DNA from: Xestospongia muta
Taxonomy: Eukaryota; Porifera; Demospongiae; Haplosclerida; Petrosiidae
Direction: 5' to 3'
Assembly (NCBI GenBank): GCA_963693285.1
Contig: OY848920.1
Span: 4,229,135-4,293,134, forward strand
Length of the DNA: 64,000 nt
The notes below the pieces were generated by a model. That model made no database searches, was not told the DNA's origin, and saw only the letters and a list, made by a program, of their open reading frames with translations. Shown here in pieces: positions 23,161-35,890 of this stretch (positions are counted from its first letter, which is position 1; each line of letters begins with the position of its first letter). The position numbers and the translations under genes were made by a program.

Positions 23161-26100
23161 TTATAGAATGCATTGAATGTACTTACTATTAATAGTCTTT
23201 TGTTTACATTTTTTTTCCTTTAAGGATTGGAATATCTTGTTAGCTAGATTGTTGTTCTCAACAAGCGGTCCCTGAATAACTTTTATAATTGTACGCCATG
23301 TAACAGGACTAGCTTGACCATCCATTTGTATCCATTTCTCAAGGACGTCACTTAGTCTTTTTTTATCATTTGTGTTGTCTCGAGCTATACACTGAAGATC
23401 ATTATTCTCTAGTCTAAGAGCAATACCAATCAAATCCCATGATGCAGATATACAAGCTAGCTGGTTTAAAGCATCAATTTTCTTAGGTTTTTCAACTGAA
23501 TAATGAAAAGAATATAAACATAACTGTTTATTTAATTATATATAAGTACACTTACAAAATATAGAATCATTCATATCATCGTCTCCTAAAGTTGCTTGCT
23601 CTCTCAAATCTTTATTATGACCTGTGAATAATAAGGTAGAAAAGGTTTAACAACTATCAACAGAGTAAATTAATTAACATACAATTTTTCTACACATATC
23701 AAATCAATCCCAAATAATATCATAGAGAATCATGTATTACTGTCTAACATACAAATAAAACATTACATACAAGGAATGCAAGTAATCCATGAAAGATGGG
23801 GAGATTCTTTTGAATCTTTTACAAGCTCATCACACTGGACACAAAAAAGCTTTGAATCATCTTTTACGATAGTAGCAATGTGGAAATATCCGTTCTCTGT
23901 TTTTTTACCACAAGGACTATAGAAAGCAATGCCAAAGTTAATTTCTCTCATTTTTAAGTGTAATCTTTGCTTCAGCTTGTTTGCTGTGTCCGTAATAGCA
24001 ATTTCAATAGCTTCTTTTACTTTAGGTGGATCTTTACAATCCTTACAGTGGATTTCAAACCAATCAAAAGATTCCACTAGAGCTAATGTACACTTGGATT
24101 TGTCATCTCGCAAAACAACCAAGTTTGAGTAAAACATATCGGTATATTTTTCATGAAGTTTCCACTGAAAGCCCTTACAGTCATTCTTTTTGGATTCCGT
24201 TGAGAGAAGATTGACAATCATGGCACAGAAAAAGCCCACTGGAGTACCATTTTCAAAATAGAACAGCAAAGGTATGTCATTTAAAAATGAACATGGAAAT
24301 CCTTTCGAAGGACCTTTCAAAGGATCAATTAATGGTAACAAGGCAGGCATAAAAATTGCACCATGTAATATTTGATGAGGTAACTTTGATGCCAGTGATA
24401 AGTGAATGAAGATTTTAAACAGGTGAGATTCAAAACTCTTGAATTTACCAGATATTTGGTTAAACATCTTAAGCTGATCGTTTGATAAAGCTTCACTAGA
24501 TATAATCCCAAATTTAGCCATCTGTTGTAATGCATATGGTCCTCTACCAACATGGTCTTTTTTACGTACTTTACAGACAAGAATCATCAGTTCATTGACA
24601 ACTTGAATTAGACAATAAGGGTCAATAAATACTAGATCTGTCACTTCTGGTGGATAATAGAGAATAGTGTTGAGTAGGTGGAAAAACTTTAAAGCACTCA
24701 CAATTTCATCACTTTTTAAACCCAACTTGATACCAGTAGATCTGCACTCTTCCAATGTAAGTATACCACAAAAACTATCACTTGTATCATCACTGGTATT
24801 CCTTGCTGCTGCTTTGTAACGTAGGAATATTTCAAATGCATACCATGTCAATGGAATCTTAATTGTTAATGATTGATTACTTAATTCAGTACGAATTTTG
24901 GTAATTGCTTCATCTTCAACATTTTCTTCTGACGCTTTACGACCATCGACTTTAAAAAGAATCTTTTCATTAGCAATATTTTCATAAACTATATTAGATT
25001 TGGTGGATTCAAAAATTTTAGTGAGCTGAATCTCCTTCTCTTTAATACTTTCTTTTCCCTTCTCATCTTCATGTGTAGCAACAGTAATAACTTTTAACAT
25101 TTTTGGAAGCTTGATTGCATCAGAAAGAATGGCATCACTGCTAATGACATCCCCTTGTTGATTATTAAAGCTAACCATACTTATTAGTCGTCTTGCAAGA
25201 GTTTTAATTGATATAGAGTGTTCACTTGATATAATTGTACCATCTTTATCTTGAAATTCAGTACAGGATTGACTTGAAAGCTCTTCTTTTAGACTAATAA
25301 CTAACATAAGCACAGATACACATGGTATGAAAGCTTGCAAAATTTGTTGAAATTGGATTTGACCACCAGAATCAATAAAGTAGAACCATTCCCTGTACAT
25401 CTTCAATTTGTCTGCCATCCCAGATGCTTCACTAAGAAGACTTGCGAACTCCTCTGTTACATCTTGTCTATTAGTTGCAGATATCTCATGCATGCTAGTA
25501 ATAGCAGAGCCCAACATTAACTCTGTTTTTTGATGATGCTGTATGTCTTCATTGCAGCTGTCATTATACTTGTCCTCCACATCTTCATGAACCTGTTGTC
25601 TGTTAACATACTTAGATTTATTATTTTCTATTATATACTTGATTTCCTTCGCAAACATTTGAATTTTGTTTTTATCACTGACCAGTTCCCACTTTCCTTT
25701 GTTTTTACCAAAATGTTGAAATGCTATCTGTGGACACTCAGCAATACCAGTACTGTAAGGTTTATCCTTATCATAGACTTGAGAGAGAATAAGACATTTC
25801 ACCGAGGTTTTGCCAACTCGAGCAGGACCTTGTACAAGGACTTTTGAAATTCTAGCTTCAACAAAACCACCATTTTCGATGGCTTCATGAAGAAAATGAC
25901 TGTCTGCAAAAAAGATGAAATAATATTAATTGCTGCTATATAAGTGAATTTTGATATGTGCTTATTTTTTAAACTGTGTTTGCATGACATGTACTATTTT
26001 GCACATGCAGATATGCAAATCAAAAGGTATAATAATATCATTAATTGTCATAAGTATAGGACATGTAAAGAGCTAAAACTAATGGATATTGTCTGATACA

Positions 26101-29100
26101 TTTTTACCTTCGATCAATGGCAAGACTTGTATGGGTAGCACCATCCACTAGCTTACAGATATGTATTTTAACAAGTTATCATACTAAAACTAGAAATTTG
26201 TCTATAATTATATGCCAAGACTCCATGCAATCAATAAATTGGTATGAAATAAATATACCTTAGGACTCCTTGGCTTGCATGTGTATTACGTAAAAAGCAA
26301 TACAATGCCACTAGTGAAAGAAGAGCTATAGCAAGCTAAACTTGAAAAAGTGATGATTTTTTACAAGCAGCAACTGTCTAATTATTGTTTATTAAAACTT
26401 TCAAAGTCCACTAGTAAATTCATAAATTTGCAAAAAGCTGTTAAGAAATAGTTGCTATATATGTTATTACACTATAACCACAAAAAGTGCTGAAATGTTT
26501 TATAATACTTTTATAGTTAATACAAGTACACTATACAGAAAACAACTTCTGGGATTAGTACAATGTTGCCTGAAATCAGTCCACCCTGTAGCCCATGTTC
26601 AATAAACTAAATATAGAAGCTGTCATGGGCTTATATATCACAAGAGTATATAACTGAAATAATTTATTACAATAGCACTAACCTATTTTCTCTACTGCAA
26701 CTAGATCATCTGGACTACCTACGACTGAATCTTCTGGATTGTCTACAAAGAAAAGTAAAAATTACTACAAAACAAGATTAAAAAAAGATTTCTACTGTGA
26801 TATTAACAAAAAATCAATAATGAGGCAAATTAGTTTCCACAAATTGGACTGGTAATGTGGTGAAATAAAAATTGATGCTTCAAGTTTTAACATTGGTGTA
26901 AAAGGCATAAATTATCATAATATCATCACAATTAGTCATTAAAACTACAAGATATCATGCATACTTGCAGATCATTAATGAATGTACACACAAATGTTCA
27001 ATTGTTTATTTCTTGGGTAATATGTATATAATGAAAAAAATTAGAAATTTTTTGGTCCTTTCTTCATGGAGAAACAGAGGTATTTATTTCACCCTGTCTC
27101 CACCCTACTAGCATGTTTTCTTGTTGTGGTCTAGATAGGGCGTGGACACGTGGTGATGTCAGAGTGGGATCCTGCAGCTGCTTCTCACTTTGCAATTTAG
27201 TGAAAATGGTGAGTGTGTTGCTGCAGGCTGCTCAAACGGTCCTAGTGATAAAATCAGCTTGTTTAAGTTCCCAAAAAAACCCTGCTCTCAGAAAGGAATG
27301 GACATTCCGAGTGCAACAACCTTTCACATGAACATTTCTTTTTAATCTAAGGACCTTTGTTGTTACTCACATTGTTTACTATGATAATATAAAACTATCA
27401 CTTACTCCTGGGAAGAAGCTATAATTATAATACTACAGTAACTGTCCAGTGTAACAGTTAACATAATGTATTGACATATTATATAGAAATTAAATTACCT
27501 GAATCAGATTTTTCAGAGTCAGGATTATAATTAAGTTGAAGTCTCCAAAGTACTCCTACATGAACAAACAAATTATAGATAATATCAATAATAATGATGA
27601 ATTAATTAATAATAACCTAATGTTTGGATATACTAACTACAAGTTAATACAGTTATTAGTTGTGCTGTTATCAAAATTGTATGTGAAAGACAATGATTCT
27701 TAATATGTGAAACTAACAAAGACTGAGATTTAAAGAATGAACTTGATGAATGCTGAGTGGACCGAATTACAGTGGGTAAATTACAATGGTAATCTCATGA
27801 GGCCTTCCTCTCTAAGCAATTGGGTTTTGCAATGAGACTAATTCAGTGGTTCAGTTTGCCATTATTGTACATTCTTGAGTATAATTCTCTGTTTACCAAA
27901 AAAAGTGGGAATCTCTATCTAATCAGTATACAATGCTTCACTGAACATCAAAGTAGGGGGTGGGGCTAATAAATGTTTATCACTCAAGCAGAATACCTTT
28001 GTTATGTACTGTAGACAAAAAATAAATAATAAAAATGCACTAAAGTGCTTAACCTCGCTGCGGTGCCCAGTGTAAATCTATACTGCAGAGTGCATATACA
28101 TGTACATTTAAGATTGGACAAGGTGTGGTCAAATTATTGATGCAATCACATGATGCACATTACAAACTGTTGTTTGAATACTCAGAATTTCTCTTCAATC
28201 AAAAGGAAAAAAAATTTGTCGTTTACTGGATCCTTTGCACTCTGATTGATATGTCTGTGAAGCTGTAACTGAGTAAATAATAGTATCATTCAATTGCCAA
28301 GCAAGATTAAATGCTAGATTTGTGTTTCTCTGAGCCTTTACATGACGCTTTAAAATGTTTCAATATTTCAATACAAAATTTATTGTAACTTCAAAATGAA
28401 GCATTCTTTGGGAATGTCCCGTAGTACAAATATAAATCAATATATTATCTATTAGTAGCAGTTTTATCAGTGCTTTGAGACGTTTCCTGAATGCGTTACT
28501 TCACTCCAAGTCCATGTACAATCTTGAGAACACTATTCGGAACTTTTGTAAAGATTGCTGCGACCAACTGCCTTCTGTTTTGCTTATCTGTATCCCTCTA
28601 AGATTCTCTACAACATACTAAAACATCTCCACATTAATTTTTTTTTTACTTTTCGAGAAACAGCACCTTGACTCTGCAGCCTGAAAATTCTTTTGTGAGT
28701 TTTAAGCTTTTGTTTTCTTTGACGATGTTCTTGATACAACTGTCGTAAAGTCTCACCGTTTTTCTATTCGTTGCTAAAGGTTGGTAGCTGCTAACGCTTC
28801 GCTTGCCAAGTTATAGCAGTTCAAAAAACAGGCAGTGCACACACACACACACACACACGCACACACTGACAGACTACAGTAACCTCGCTTTGTGCCCACG
28901 CGCAGCGAGGTTAATAATGTCAATTTCTTCTACTACAAGTAAAATGGTAAGTGTTCCTTTGTTAGCCAAATCAAACAAGTAGATTTGACACACATGTATC
29001 CAAAGCAGCAGATACAGAGTTTTACATACAGCAATTGAAATGAAGCAATCTGATTAGTCAACATGGTTCAAGTCTGTTATACAAATATTCAAAATAAAAA

Positions 29101-32100
29101 ATGATTTTGAAATTTTGTTTTGACTTTATCTCTAATAATTTGCCATTAAAATTAATTTCCCTAAGTATTCTCATTCTGACACAACCCTCTCTACTTGACA
29201 AGTTTGTTCACATGTGGTATCATGGAGATGGCTATATGTAACACCCAAGTTCTACATCTACTTGTCAAAAATATTATTATTTTGATAAACATCAAATTTT
29301 ACTCCTAATAATTCACCATCAAAATTATTATACACAAATCTAATTAGATTAATTTTTAGAAGCTTTATGTTTATTAATGATGGGTGTGTCAGATTATTAT
29401 GAGAATCATCTGGGAATGCTAAGATCAACATAAGTCTAGATTCAGGGACTTTTACAACAGTTTATAGCTTCTGTACATAATACTATAGTTATCTAATGAG
29501 ACATATTGTAAGATAGACACATCCTAAAAACACAATAAAGTTCATTCTAAATACCACTACTACATACTACATGTATGTTGTGATGTATAGAAGTAGTTAA
29601 AAAAAATTATATCAAAGTCTTTGACAACAGAATGACAAAATTTTGTAGGCCAAAAAGTTCCTGCTATGTATTTTATTAACGGTGACTAAAAAAAAACCTT
29701 ATTAATAATAATGATAACTTACTTGATTTAAGTTCTTTACGTATCCTATCAGCTATCTCCTTCTTGTCAATAACAGGATCCTCCATAACAGTAATTATTT
29801 TTTCCCAAGTAACAGAGGATGATTTTGTATCTTTCCAGATGTCTATGACTTTCTTGAGTTTTGTTAGATTGTCATCATCACTTTGTTTTAAATCTTCCAA
29901 ATCACTGCCACGTACTTGTAATGAGAATCCAATATCATACCACATCTCACTAACAGTATATAATAGACTGAATGGTTCATCTTCATTGGGGGTCTCCTTT
30001 AAGATACTGGAAATACCTGAGAGAAAAAAATAATTATTATAACAAACTTTCATATCATAAATTAATTAACGTAACATCTTAAAATTATCATTTTAAATGC
30101 ATATGTGGCATTATGTGCAGCATTTTACTATAATGATTATTGTTGTTATTAATTTTAATCTTAATTTCAATACAAAAAAGTAGATCAATTTGGAATATTC
30201 TAGTGACGAATGGTCTACTATTCTTCAATTGGTCTGTTGTCCATTTTCATTGTTTTTTTAATTAGTCCTTGTTACTGTACATTGTTACTTTGGTACAGTG
30301 TATTGACAGTGACATTAGGTGTGGTTTATATTTAATTCAGTTCAAAAAAGTTTACATCTATAAACTGACTTAATTCTATTTATTCTTGACCATCTACATT
30401 TTGCATTATATGGAAGGGCAGAGCAAGACATGACTGCCTACAAACTGACTGTAATTATTACAATTAATTTTATAACATATACAAAACATTCCTGTGTTTA
30501 ATTTATAACTGATACATTCAACATTAAACCACTTTGAAGTGGATTACGACAATTTCATTTTTGAATCACATTCAATTGATTTACATTGTGTGTGAACACT
30601 GATGACTCAAACTGAATTGAATACACTTTACAGTAGTAGTCTGAACAACACTATTAATATCCTTATTACTTAATAATAATAATAATAATTTATTACTCTT
30701 ACCTGTACTAAGATATTGTCGTATCAGATCAGCTGTCTCCTTGTCATTAACAATAGGACTCTCAATAGCGGTTATTATTGTTTCCCAGGTAACAAGGGAT
30801 GGCTGAGTATCTTTCCAGATGTAGATAACTTTATTGAGTTTGGTTTCGTCGTCACCCTCACTTTGTTTTAAATCATCCAAAACATTGTGACGTACTTGTA
30901 ATGATAATCCAATATCATACCAATTGTCACTGATACCAATTAATAGAAGGACCAGTTCATCTGCATTAGGAGTCTCCTTTAAGTTACTGAGAATACCTGA
31001 GATAACAATAAAATAATTATTATAACAAACTGTCATATTATAAACTAATTAAAAATTATCATTTTAAATGTATGTGGTATTGGTTAAGTTTTGACAAAAG
31101 AAAACTTTAATTATCAATAAATGGACATGGAATTTAATACAGAAACTTGGAATATAAAATTGTAATTATATTTATACAATTAACTAGGACATCTACATGT
31201 ACTGCTATTCTTCTACTGTTAATAACATTTACTGTTTATCATTCAATGACTTCACTCACACTGATGTAACAAATTTACTACTTATAATACAATGGTTTGT
31301 GATTGGGCTATAAATAGAATATGTGGTATGTCAAACAAAAAGTAGACATTGAACACATTAAGGTAGGGCTAATTATTAACTAGTAATACATGGACAGTTA
31401 TCTTTGTTACTGTCTACAATTATAATGATCATTTACCTGCTGCCATTTTCATGTAAATATACTCTCTCAGTACTACTTCACAGTGTAGTCAGGAGTCACC
31501 TGACTTGTTAACAAGTGTCAGGTCATGCTTAACATTTTTTAAAGTAATAAGGACAATCTAAGTCACCATTAACGAGAAACAGATATGTACAGAACACAAA
31601 GGCTATATCATAGATTCCTTGAACTAATATCTTGGATACTCAATTCAAACTTATATTTTATATAATTACAAGCAAGAAAAACAATAGTCTACATGAGTGT
31701 TAGAATTGGTGAGCTGATGTCATCAACTATTGTCAATTGAGCTGACACTAATTAAGTTCATCATAGTTTGATGAGCTATTATTGTTTATGTAATTATCAA
31801 CCATTATTGACAAGAGTAGTGTCAGATTGTGTTCTATAAAATTATAATTCTGGAGTAAACATTAATTATAATAAATGCAGTCAAGCTCATAGGATGTTTT
31901 AATAGTGGGGTTACCTGTTTTAGGTCCAGGATTGAGTTCAACATCTCCTGATAAAATGAGGAGAAGTGAGAGAAAGACTCCTAAAGAGAAGGTAAGATCT
32001 TTAATCTTCTTGATAATAGTCACTCCATCTATCCTACTACTGCTCTCAGTGTTTGGAGTCTTTTGAGAACGAGTACTACATAATATCTGATGACATGCCC

Positions 32101-32140
32101 ATAATCCAATACTCACTCTCCATTGAGTGACATCAATCAT
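23161..32140 (-). CDS. Gene C: 2A leader, two death domains, ROC-COR GTPase, death domain
   Basis: Eight coding exons, all in phase 1: 32140-31915, 30996-30703, 30016-29723, 27555-27499, 26742-26683, 25903-23771, 23621-23556, 23495-23161. Their lengths sum to 3465 nt, an intact 1154-residue frame. Order of modules: hydrophobic leader plus 2A (1-75), death domain (about 76-173), death domain (174-271), two short linkers (272-310), ROC GTPase (P-loop GPARVGKT about 336-343, STGIAE, DSGGQ, ATHEDE), COR (LLNTILYYPP, AIFMPALLPL), short linker, death domain (about 1045-1120). The role is inferred: a death-fold signalling switch in innate immunity or cell death. The stop at 23163-23161 lies just beyond a strong donor A|GTAAGTA at 23187, so a longer isoform continuing into gene D or the TM cassettes is possible. 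The 2.2-kb intron between 29723 and 27555 contains repeat copy 2. Confidence 0.87.
23771..25903 (-). CDS. Gene C exon 6: ROC-COR GTPase core
   Basis: 2133-nt uninterrupted exon. The acceptor TTTGCAG is at 25910-25904 and the donor T|GTATGT at 23770. Nucleotide-binding motifs in order: GPARVGKT, STGIAECP (switch I-like), FIDSGGQIQFQ (G3), VATHEDE (G4-like). The COR region follows with a winged-helix-like stretch and the GTPVGFFCAM segment. Compared with gene A it has a longer insertion before DSGGQ. Confidence 0.85.
28036..28914 (-). repeat. Interspersed element, copy 2
   Basis: Minus-orientation copy of the 9864-10736 element, lying in the intron between gene C exons 3 and 4. Ends CCCACGCGCAGCGAGGTTAA at the right; on the left AACCTCGCTGC is preceded by GCACTAAAGTGC, a small hairpin also present at the distal end of copy 3. 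A (CA)n run sits at about 28838-28858. Confidence 0.8.
29723..30996 (-). CDS. Gene C exons 2-3: tandem death-domain exons
   Basis: Both exons are exactly 294 nt, phase 1-1, and similar in sequence: each begins with a GI-S-LKETPN motif and contains WYDIG-SLQVR, WKDT---VTWE and a final RK/RQ helix. They are a recent exon duplication within the gene; the intron between them is about 0.7 kb. Death folds of this type usually mediate homotypic protein contacts. Confidence 0.85.
31915..32140 (-). CDS. Gene C exon 1: hydrophobic leader with 2A ribosome-skipping motif
   Basis: ATG at 32140-32138 begins MIDVTQWRVSIGLW. A hydrophobic run FSLGVFLSLLLIL (residues 51-63) is followed directly by SGDVELNPGP. 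This matches the 2A consensus D-V/I-E-x-N-P-G-P, in which the ribosome fails to link Gly to Pro (here G72/P73) yet continues. The exon ends three codons later with donor G|GTAACC (phase 1). From known 2A behaviour, skipping would free the downstream death-domain protein, which would start with Pro. Read-through would leave the leader attached. Gene B exon 1 is a homologue on the other strand. TATA box and transcription start were not identified. Confidence 0.88.
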
Positions 32141-33089
32141 TACTACAATGAAAGAATAATATATCAATATGTGATTAATCTCGTTACCATTTCATGAACA
32201 CATAAACTTTGATAAACTATTTAGTAAATGTTTCAATCATATTTGATTATAACACCTTACTTCACACATATTAAAACATCATCTATATATTTCATACCTG
32301 GGACACATGAGTCAATTTAACTAATCAGATCTATAATGCATGTATGTATATTAAACAATAAATGTTATCATTTTTAAAAGACAAAGTTCTAATACTATAA
32401 TGACAGGAGACTATGGATTTCTTATAAAGGCCATATTTCAACTTTCAATATAATTATGTTCATAATTATCATTAGTATTAACCCAAAAATTAGTCCTTAT
32501 CTGTAACAAGAGTAACCAATTCACAATAATTACTGAATCCTTGGATATAAGGCTAGATGGTATAGAGATAGTATATTCATACAATATATATCATATCAAT
32601 ATATATCATAACCAGCTGTATAACTAACTATACATAAAATGTTTCAGTATTCAATTTATAAATCCCAATATCAATTGACAATAAAGTCCAGAAGCCTGAC
32701 TATTACAACTACTAAAGATATATAAGGCAAAAGTTAATAAAAGCTATTTCAAATATTGTTATACCATAAGGCTTGAATATATATATTAGGCACCATATAG
32801 TGGGTGGTGGTAGTCTGGGAATGAGGCTAGTGTCTGAGTTAGCCTAAGTCACAAACTCACAATGCAGTATCAAACCAGTAGTTTATTTAAAGTATATAAT
32901 TGTACAAAGAGCCATCTATTTATACATAAATAGAAAGGGGCATAATAAGATATAAAGACAAAGTGCGTTTATTAGGTAAGAATTATGTCCTCCTTATTGA
33001 CTCATTTAAGAACTTTACGGCAATACAAAGAGGATTAAATCTTATGGCCTCAAATTTAAATTATAAGTTGACAATATGCAAGGAAACTA
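32141..33089. other. 5' flank of gene C; nothing else seen
   Basis: AT-rich. No TATA box at a sensible distance, no exon. Possible 5' UTR of gene C directly upstream of 32140. Confidence 0.4.
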
Positions 33090-35890
33090 TTTAATAGGCT
33101 ATTACCTTGTTGTTTTCAAGGACAACAACACAACAAAAATCAATAGCAACTATCAAAAAGCAAGTACATACTCAGTCATAACATGGGTCTGGCCTGAGTA
33201 CTCAAATCCTGGCTAAAGTAGTCTCAGGGAGCTGGTTCCTTCCCTTGCTGATTGCAATTAAGGGCTGGCAACACTAGTTTATTTTCTATATAAATGGTCA
33301 TGACGTTATTATGTTGCCTTTAGAAAGGTCAATTATACAATATGTCGAAGTTAATGTAATAGTATACTTACATGTACTTTGTACTATCATGTTAATATTA
33401 TCATTGATATATACATATATCATGCAGTTTAAAAGAACTTGACAGTGTCTTGATCCAATTCATCAATCTTGTACTAATAAAAGATGTATTACCTCAGTAA
33501 AAGTCCTTATATTAATGAGAACCTTTGGTATAAGTTATATAGAGGCTAGATCAACTGTCCACACAAATGTTAATAACATTCATTGTGTAAAGTCTTAGGG
33601 GAAGGGGTATTACCCCTTCCCCTAAGACTTTTCGACAATTATTGGAGTAAAGCTACGTAGCTATATACGCATAGGCATGGCTACCTCTGGCTACCATCGA
33701 CTGGCTGTCATGGTTAATTTCAACAGCGGGATGCTCTATCTCACTAGCTTACTGGGAGGGTGAGCAATATTCTAGGACTTTGTGTGTGTCTGCCATGTCT
33801 GCTGATGAGATCTCCAGTTAGAAGATTGAAACAACCTTGCTCGCTTCAACCAATTGTGATCTGTCAAAGACTCTATTCCAGCTAACTCATTGGCTGGTGC
33901 TATGGACTCCTTAGATGTATTTTGATTGGTTGTTGTACTGTATATATAGCTTGGTTTTGTTTATTGATTTTTAGTATTGGTTGTCCTGACAAAGATAAAG
34001 TCTGAAATGTCTTTTCACATTCATTGTGTATTTGTGTATTGTTAATGTTTTTTCTACAAGTAACCTCAAATGACCAAAAGAACAATCTGTACTTATGTAA
34101 ATAGTTAAAGCTCAGTTCAGTCCAGTATTCTCTTATTGACTTTTTGTCATATTCAATATTTACTAAATCATGTGAAAGGTAATATAATACATCTGGTGAT
34201 GCCTCCCTTGGTAGTCATCACCAGATGTATCATATTACATTTCACATCATATCATAAACAATGAATATCTTTCATGTTACTGATTGTAACATCAATGAAC
34301 TACCCACTTTCACAAAATATAAAATACAGTATAGGAGATTGAGTTAGGAGGATTCAGTTCCTTACAGAGACAACTACTTGCTTAATGCGACTATGTGCAT
34401 CTGGTAACGTTAGTCAAATTCTTGACATTATAATACTTTAATTTTTATTAAAATTGTGATTTCAATAAAAAAGGCTTGTGAAATGTAATACATGAAGTAA
34501 CTACCTTATTTTAATGAAAGCTTTAGAGACTACTTTCATGCAAACAAAGTAACAATACTTGTATTTTTGATGTAATGTAAAATTTAAAGACAAGGAAAAG
34601 ACATGCTAAAACAAAAGGAACTTAACTCTCATATCCTTAAAATTCCTTGTGCATTTATTGCTAAAGTCACCTTCATTTAGGGTATCAAGCTATAGTATAG
34701 GCAAACCCTATTATAGTAACATTATTGTGACAACGATACTTACATTATAACTATTAATACTATATATTATAAACCGATTTGAGATTAATAAAATATTGCA
34801 ATGAATCATTAGTTCTGGGAACATATTCTGATTCGTTGACATACACTCAGATTACCCCTAGTCCTACATAGCATTAATATTATGTATTGGCTTAAAAAGT
34901 ACTGACTTTATTACAAGAAGTTTAGGCGATAGTATCACAATCATGATAAAAGTGTTTCCTACAATATTTTGACCAGTAAATACAATTTCAATATGTAGGC
35001 TAAGTTAAACATATAAAGAACAGTGTATTGGTTTGACAAGTCTAATGCCTTCATACAATAAAAAGGGGCGTAACCCCAAATTCACTGTTTTAAGTTGTCA
35101 ATAAACAAATAAACTGTTTATAGATTATTACCTTATTGCTTGAAAGGACAACAACACCACAAATATCAACAGTAACTATCAAAAAGCTGGAGCTTTCACA
35201 AAGTTGTAAGTATAGTCTCTGTCGTAGCGCGCGTCTAGTATGAAATACCGGAAATAAATATAATTCGTAAAATTTGAAGTAATTTATGGAAATCATCACG
35301 CACTCGTGTGAACTTTGTGGTATCGTTTAGACAAGCGAGCATTCTCTCCCTTTATAGACTCTCTGGATTACTGTTAGTTTTACAGTCCTAAATATTACAA
35401 TGTAAAAAAAATTAACACAGCAACTTATTAGAAATAGTCTCGCGTAGCCAGAATCCCCCCTGCGGATTGCAATCAAGGGATTGTCTACACAAGTCTATTT
35501 ACAATCAATGTTGACATGTCGTTATAAAATTGTATTAGAAAGGTCATTTACAACAAGTAGAAGTTTAATAGAATGCTTACATGTAGTCTGTACTATCATG
35601 TTAATATTATGATTGATATAATATATATATCTATGTAGTTCAAAAGAAACTGACAGTGCCTTCACCCAATTCATCAATCTTGTCATATTAACAGATGTAT
35701 TAGCTCAGTATAATGTGTTCACTAAAAAGTCTTTGGAGTAATCAAAGCCTTTGATATAAGTTGTATAGAGACTAGGTCAATTGTACATGCGAAATTTCAT
35801 AATATTCATCATTTTATTTGCGTGTTCACTAGTATTTCTACAAGTAACATCAAATGACAAAAAGAACAGTTCTTCAAAAACGTAACAATA
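33090..35890. repeat. Segmental duplication (two copies about 2 kb apart)
   Basis: 33090-33589 continued by 34017-34100 matches 35120-35890 with divergence. Landmarks include the AGGACAACAACAC motif (33119 and 35152), ACTATCAAAAAGC, TACTATCATGTTAATATTAT (33382 and 35590) and CCAATTCATCAATCTTGT (33455 and 35669). A weaker third relative lies at about 46960-47180. The sequence between the copies (34100-35119) shows no gene. Confidence 0.7.
33590..34016. mobile_element. 427-bp insertion with 14-bp target duplication
   Basis: The repeat ACATTCATTGTGTA occurs at 33576-33589 and 34017-34030. Between them is sequence absent from the second copy of the segmental duplication (about 35800). The insert begins with a perfect hairpin (33590-33630: 19-nt arms AAGTCTTAGGGGAAGGGGT, 3-nt loop) and holds TATATATAG and two ATTGG boxes near 33935-33990. 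A 14-bp duplication points to target-primed retroposition, but there is no A tail and the family is unknown. Confidence 0.72.

Noticed and set aside
25802..25990. Separate 63-codon frame over the P-loop exon start
   Set aside because: It is out of frame with the GTPase; the correct frame starts at the acceptor at 25903 and includes GPARVGKT.
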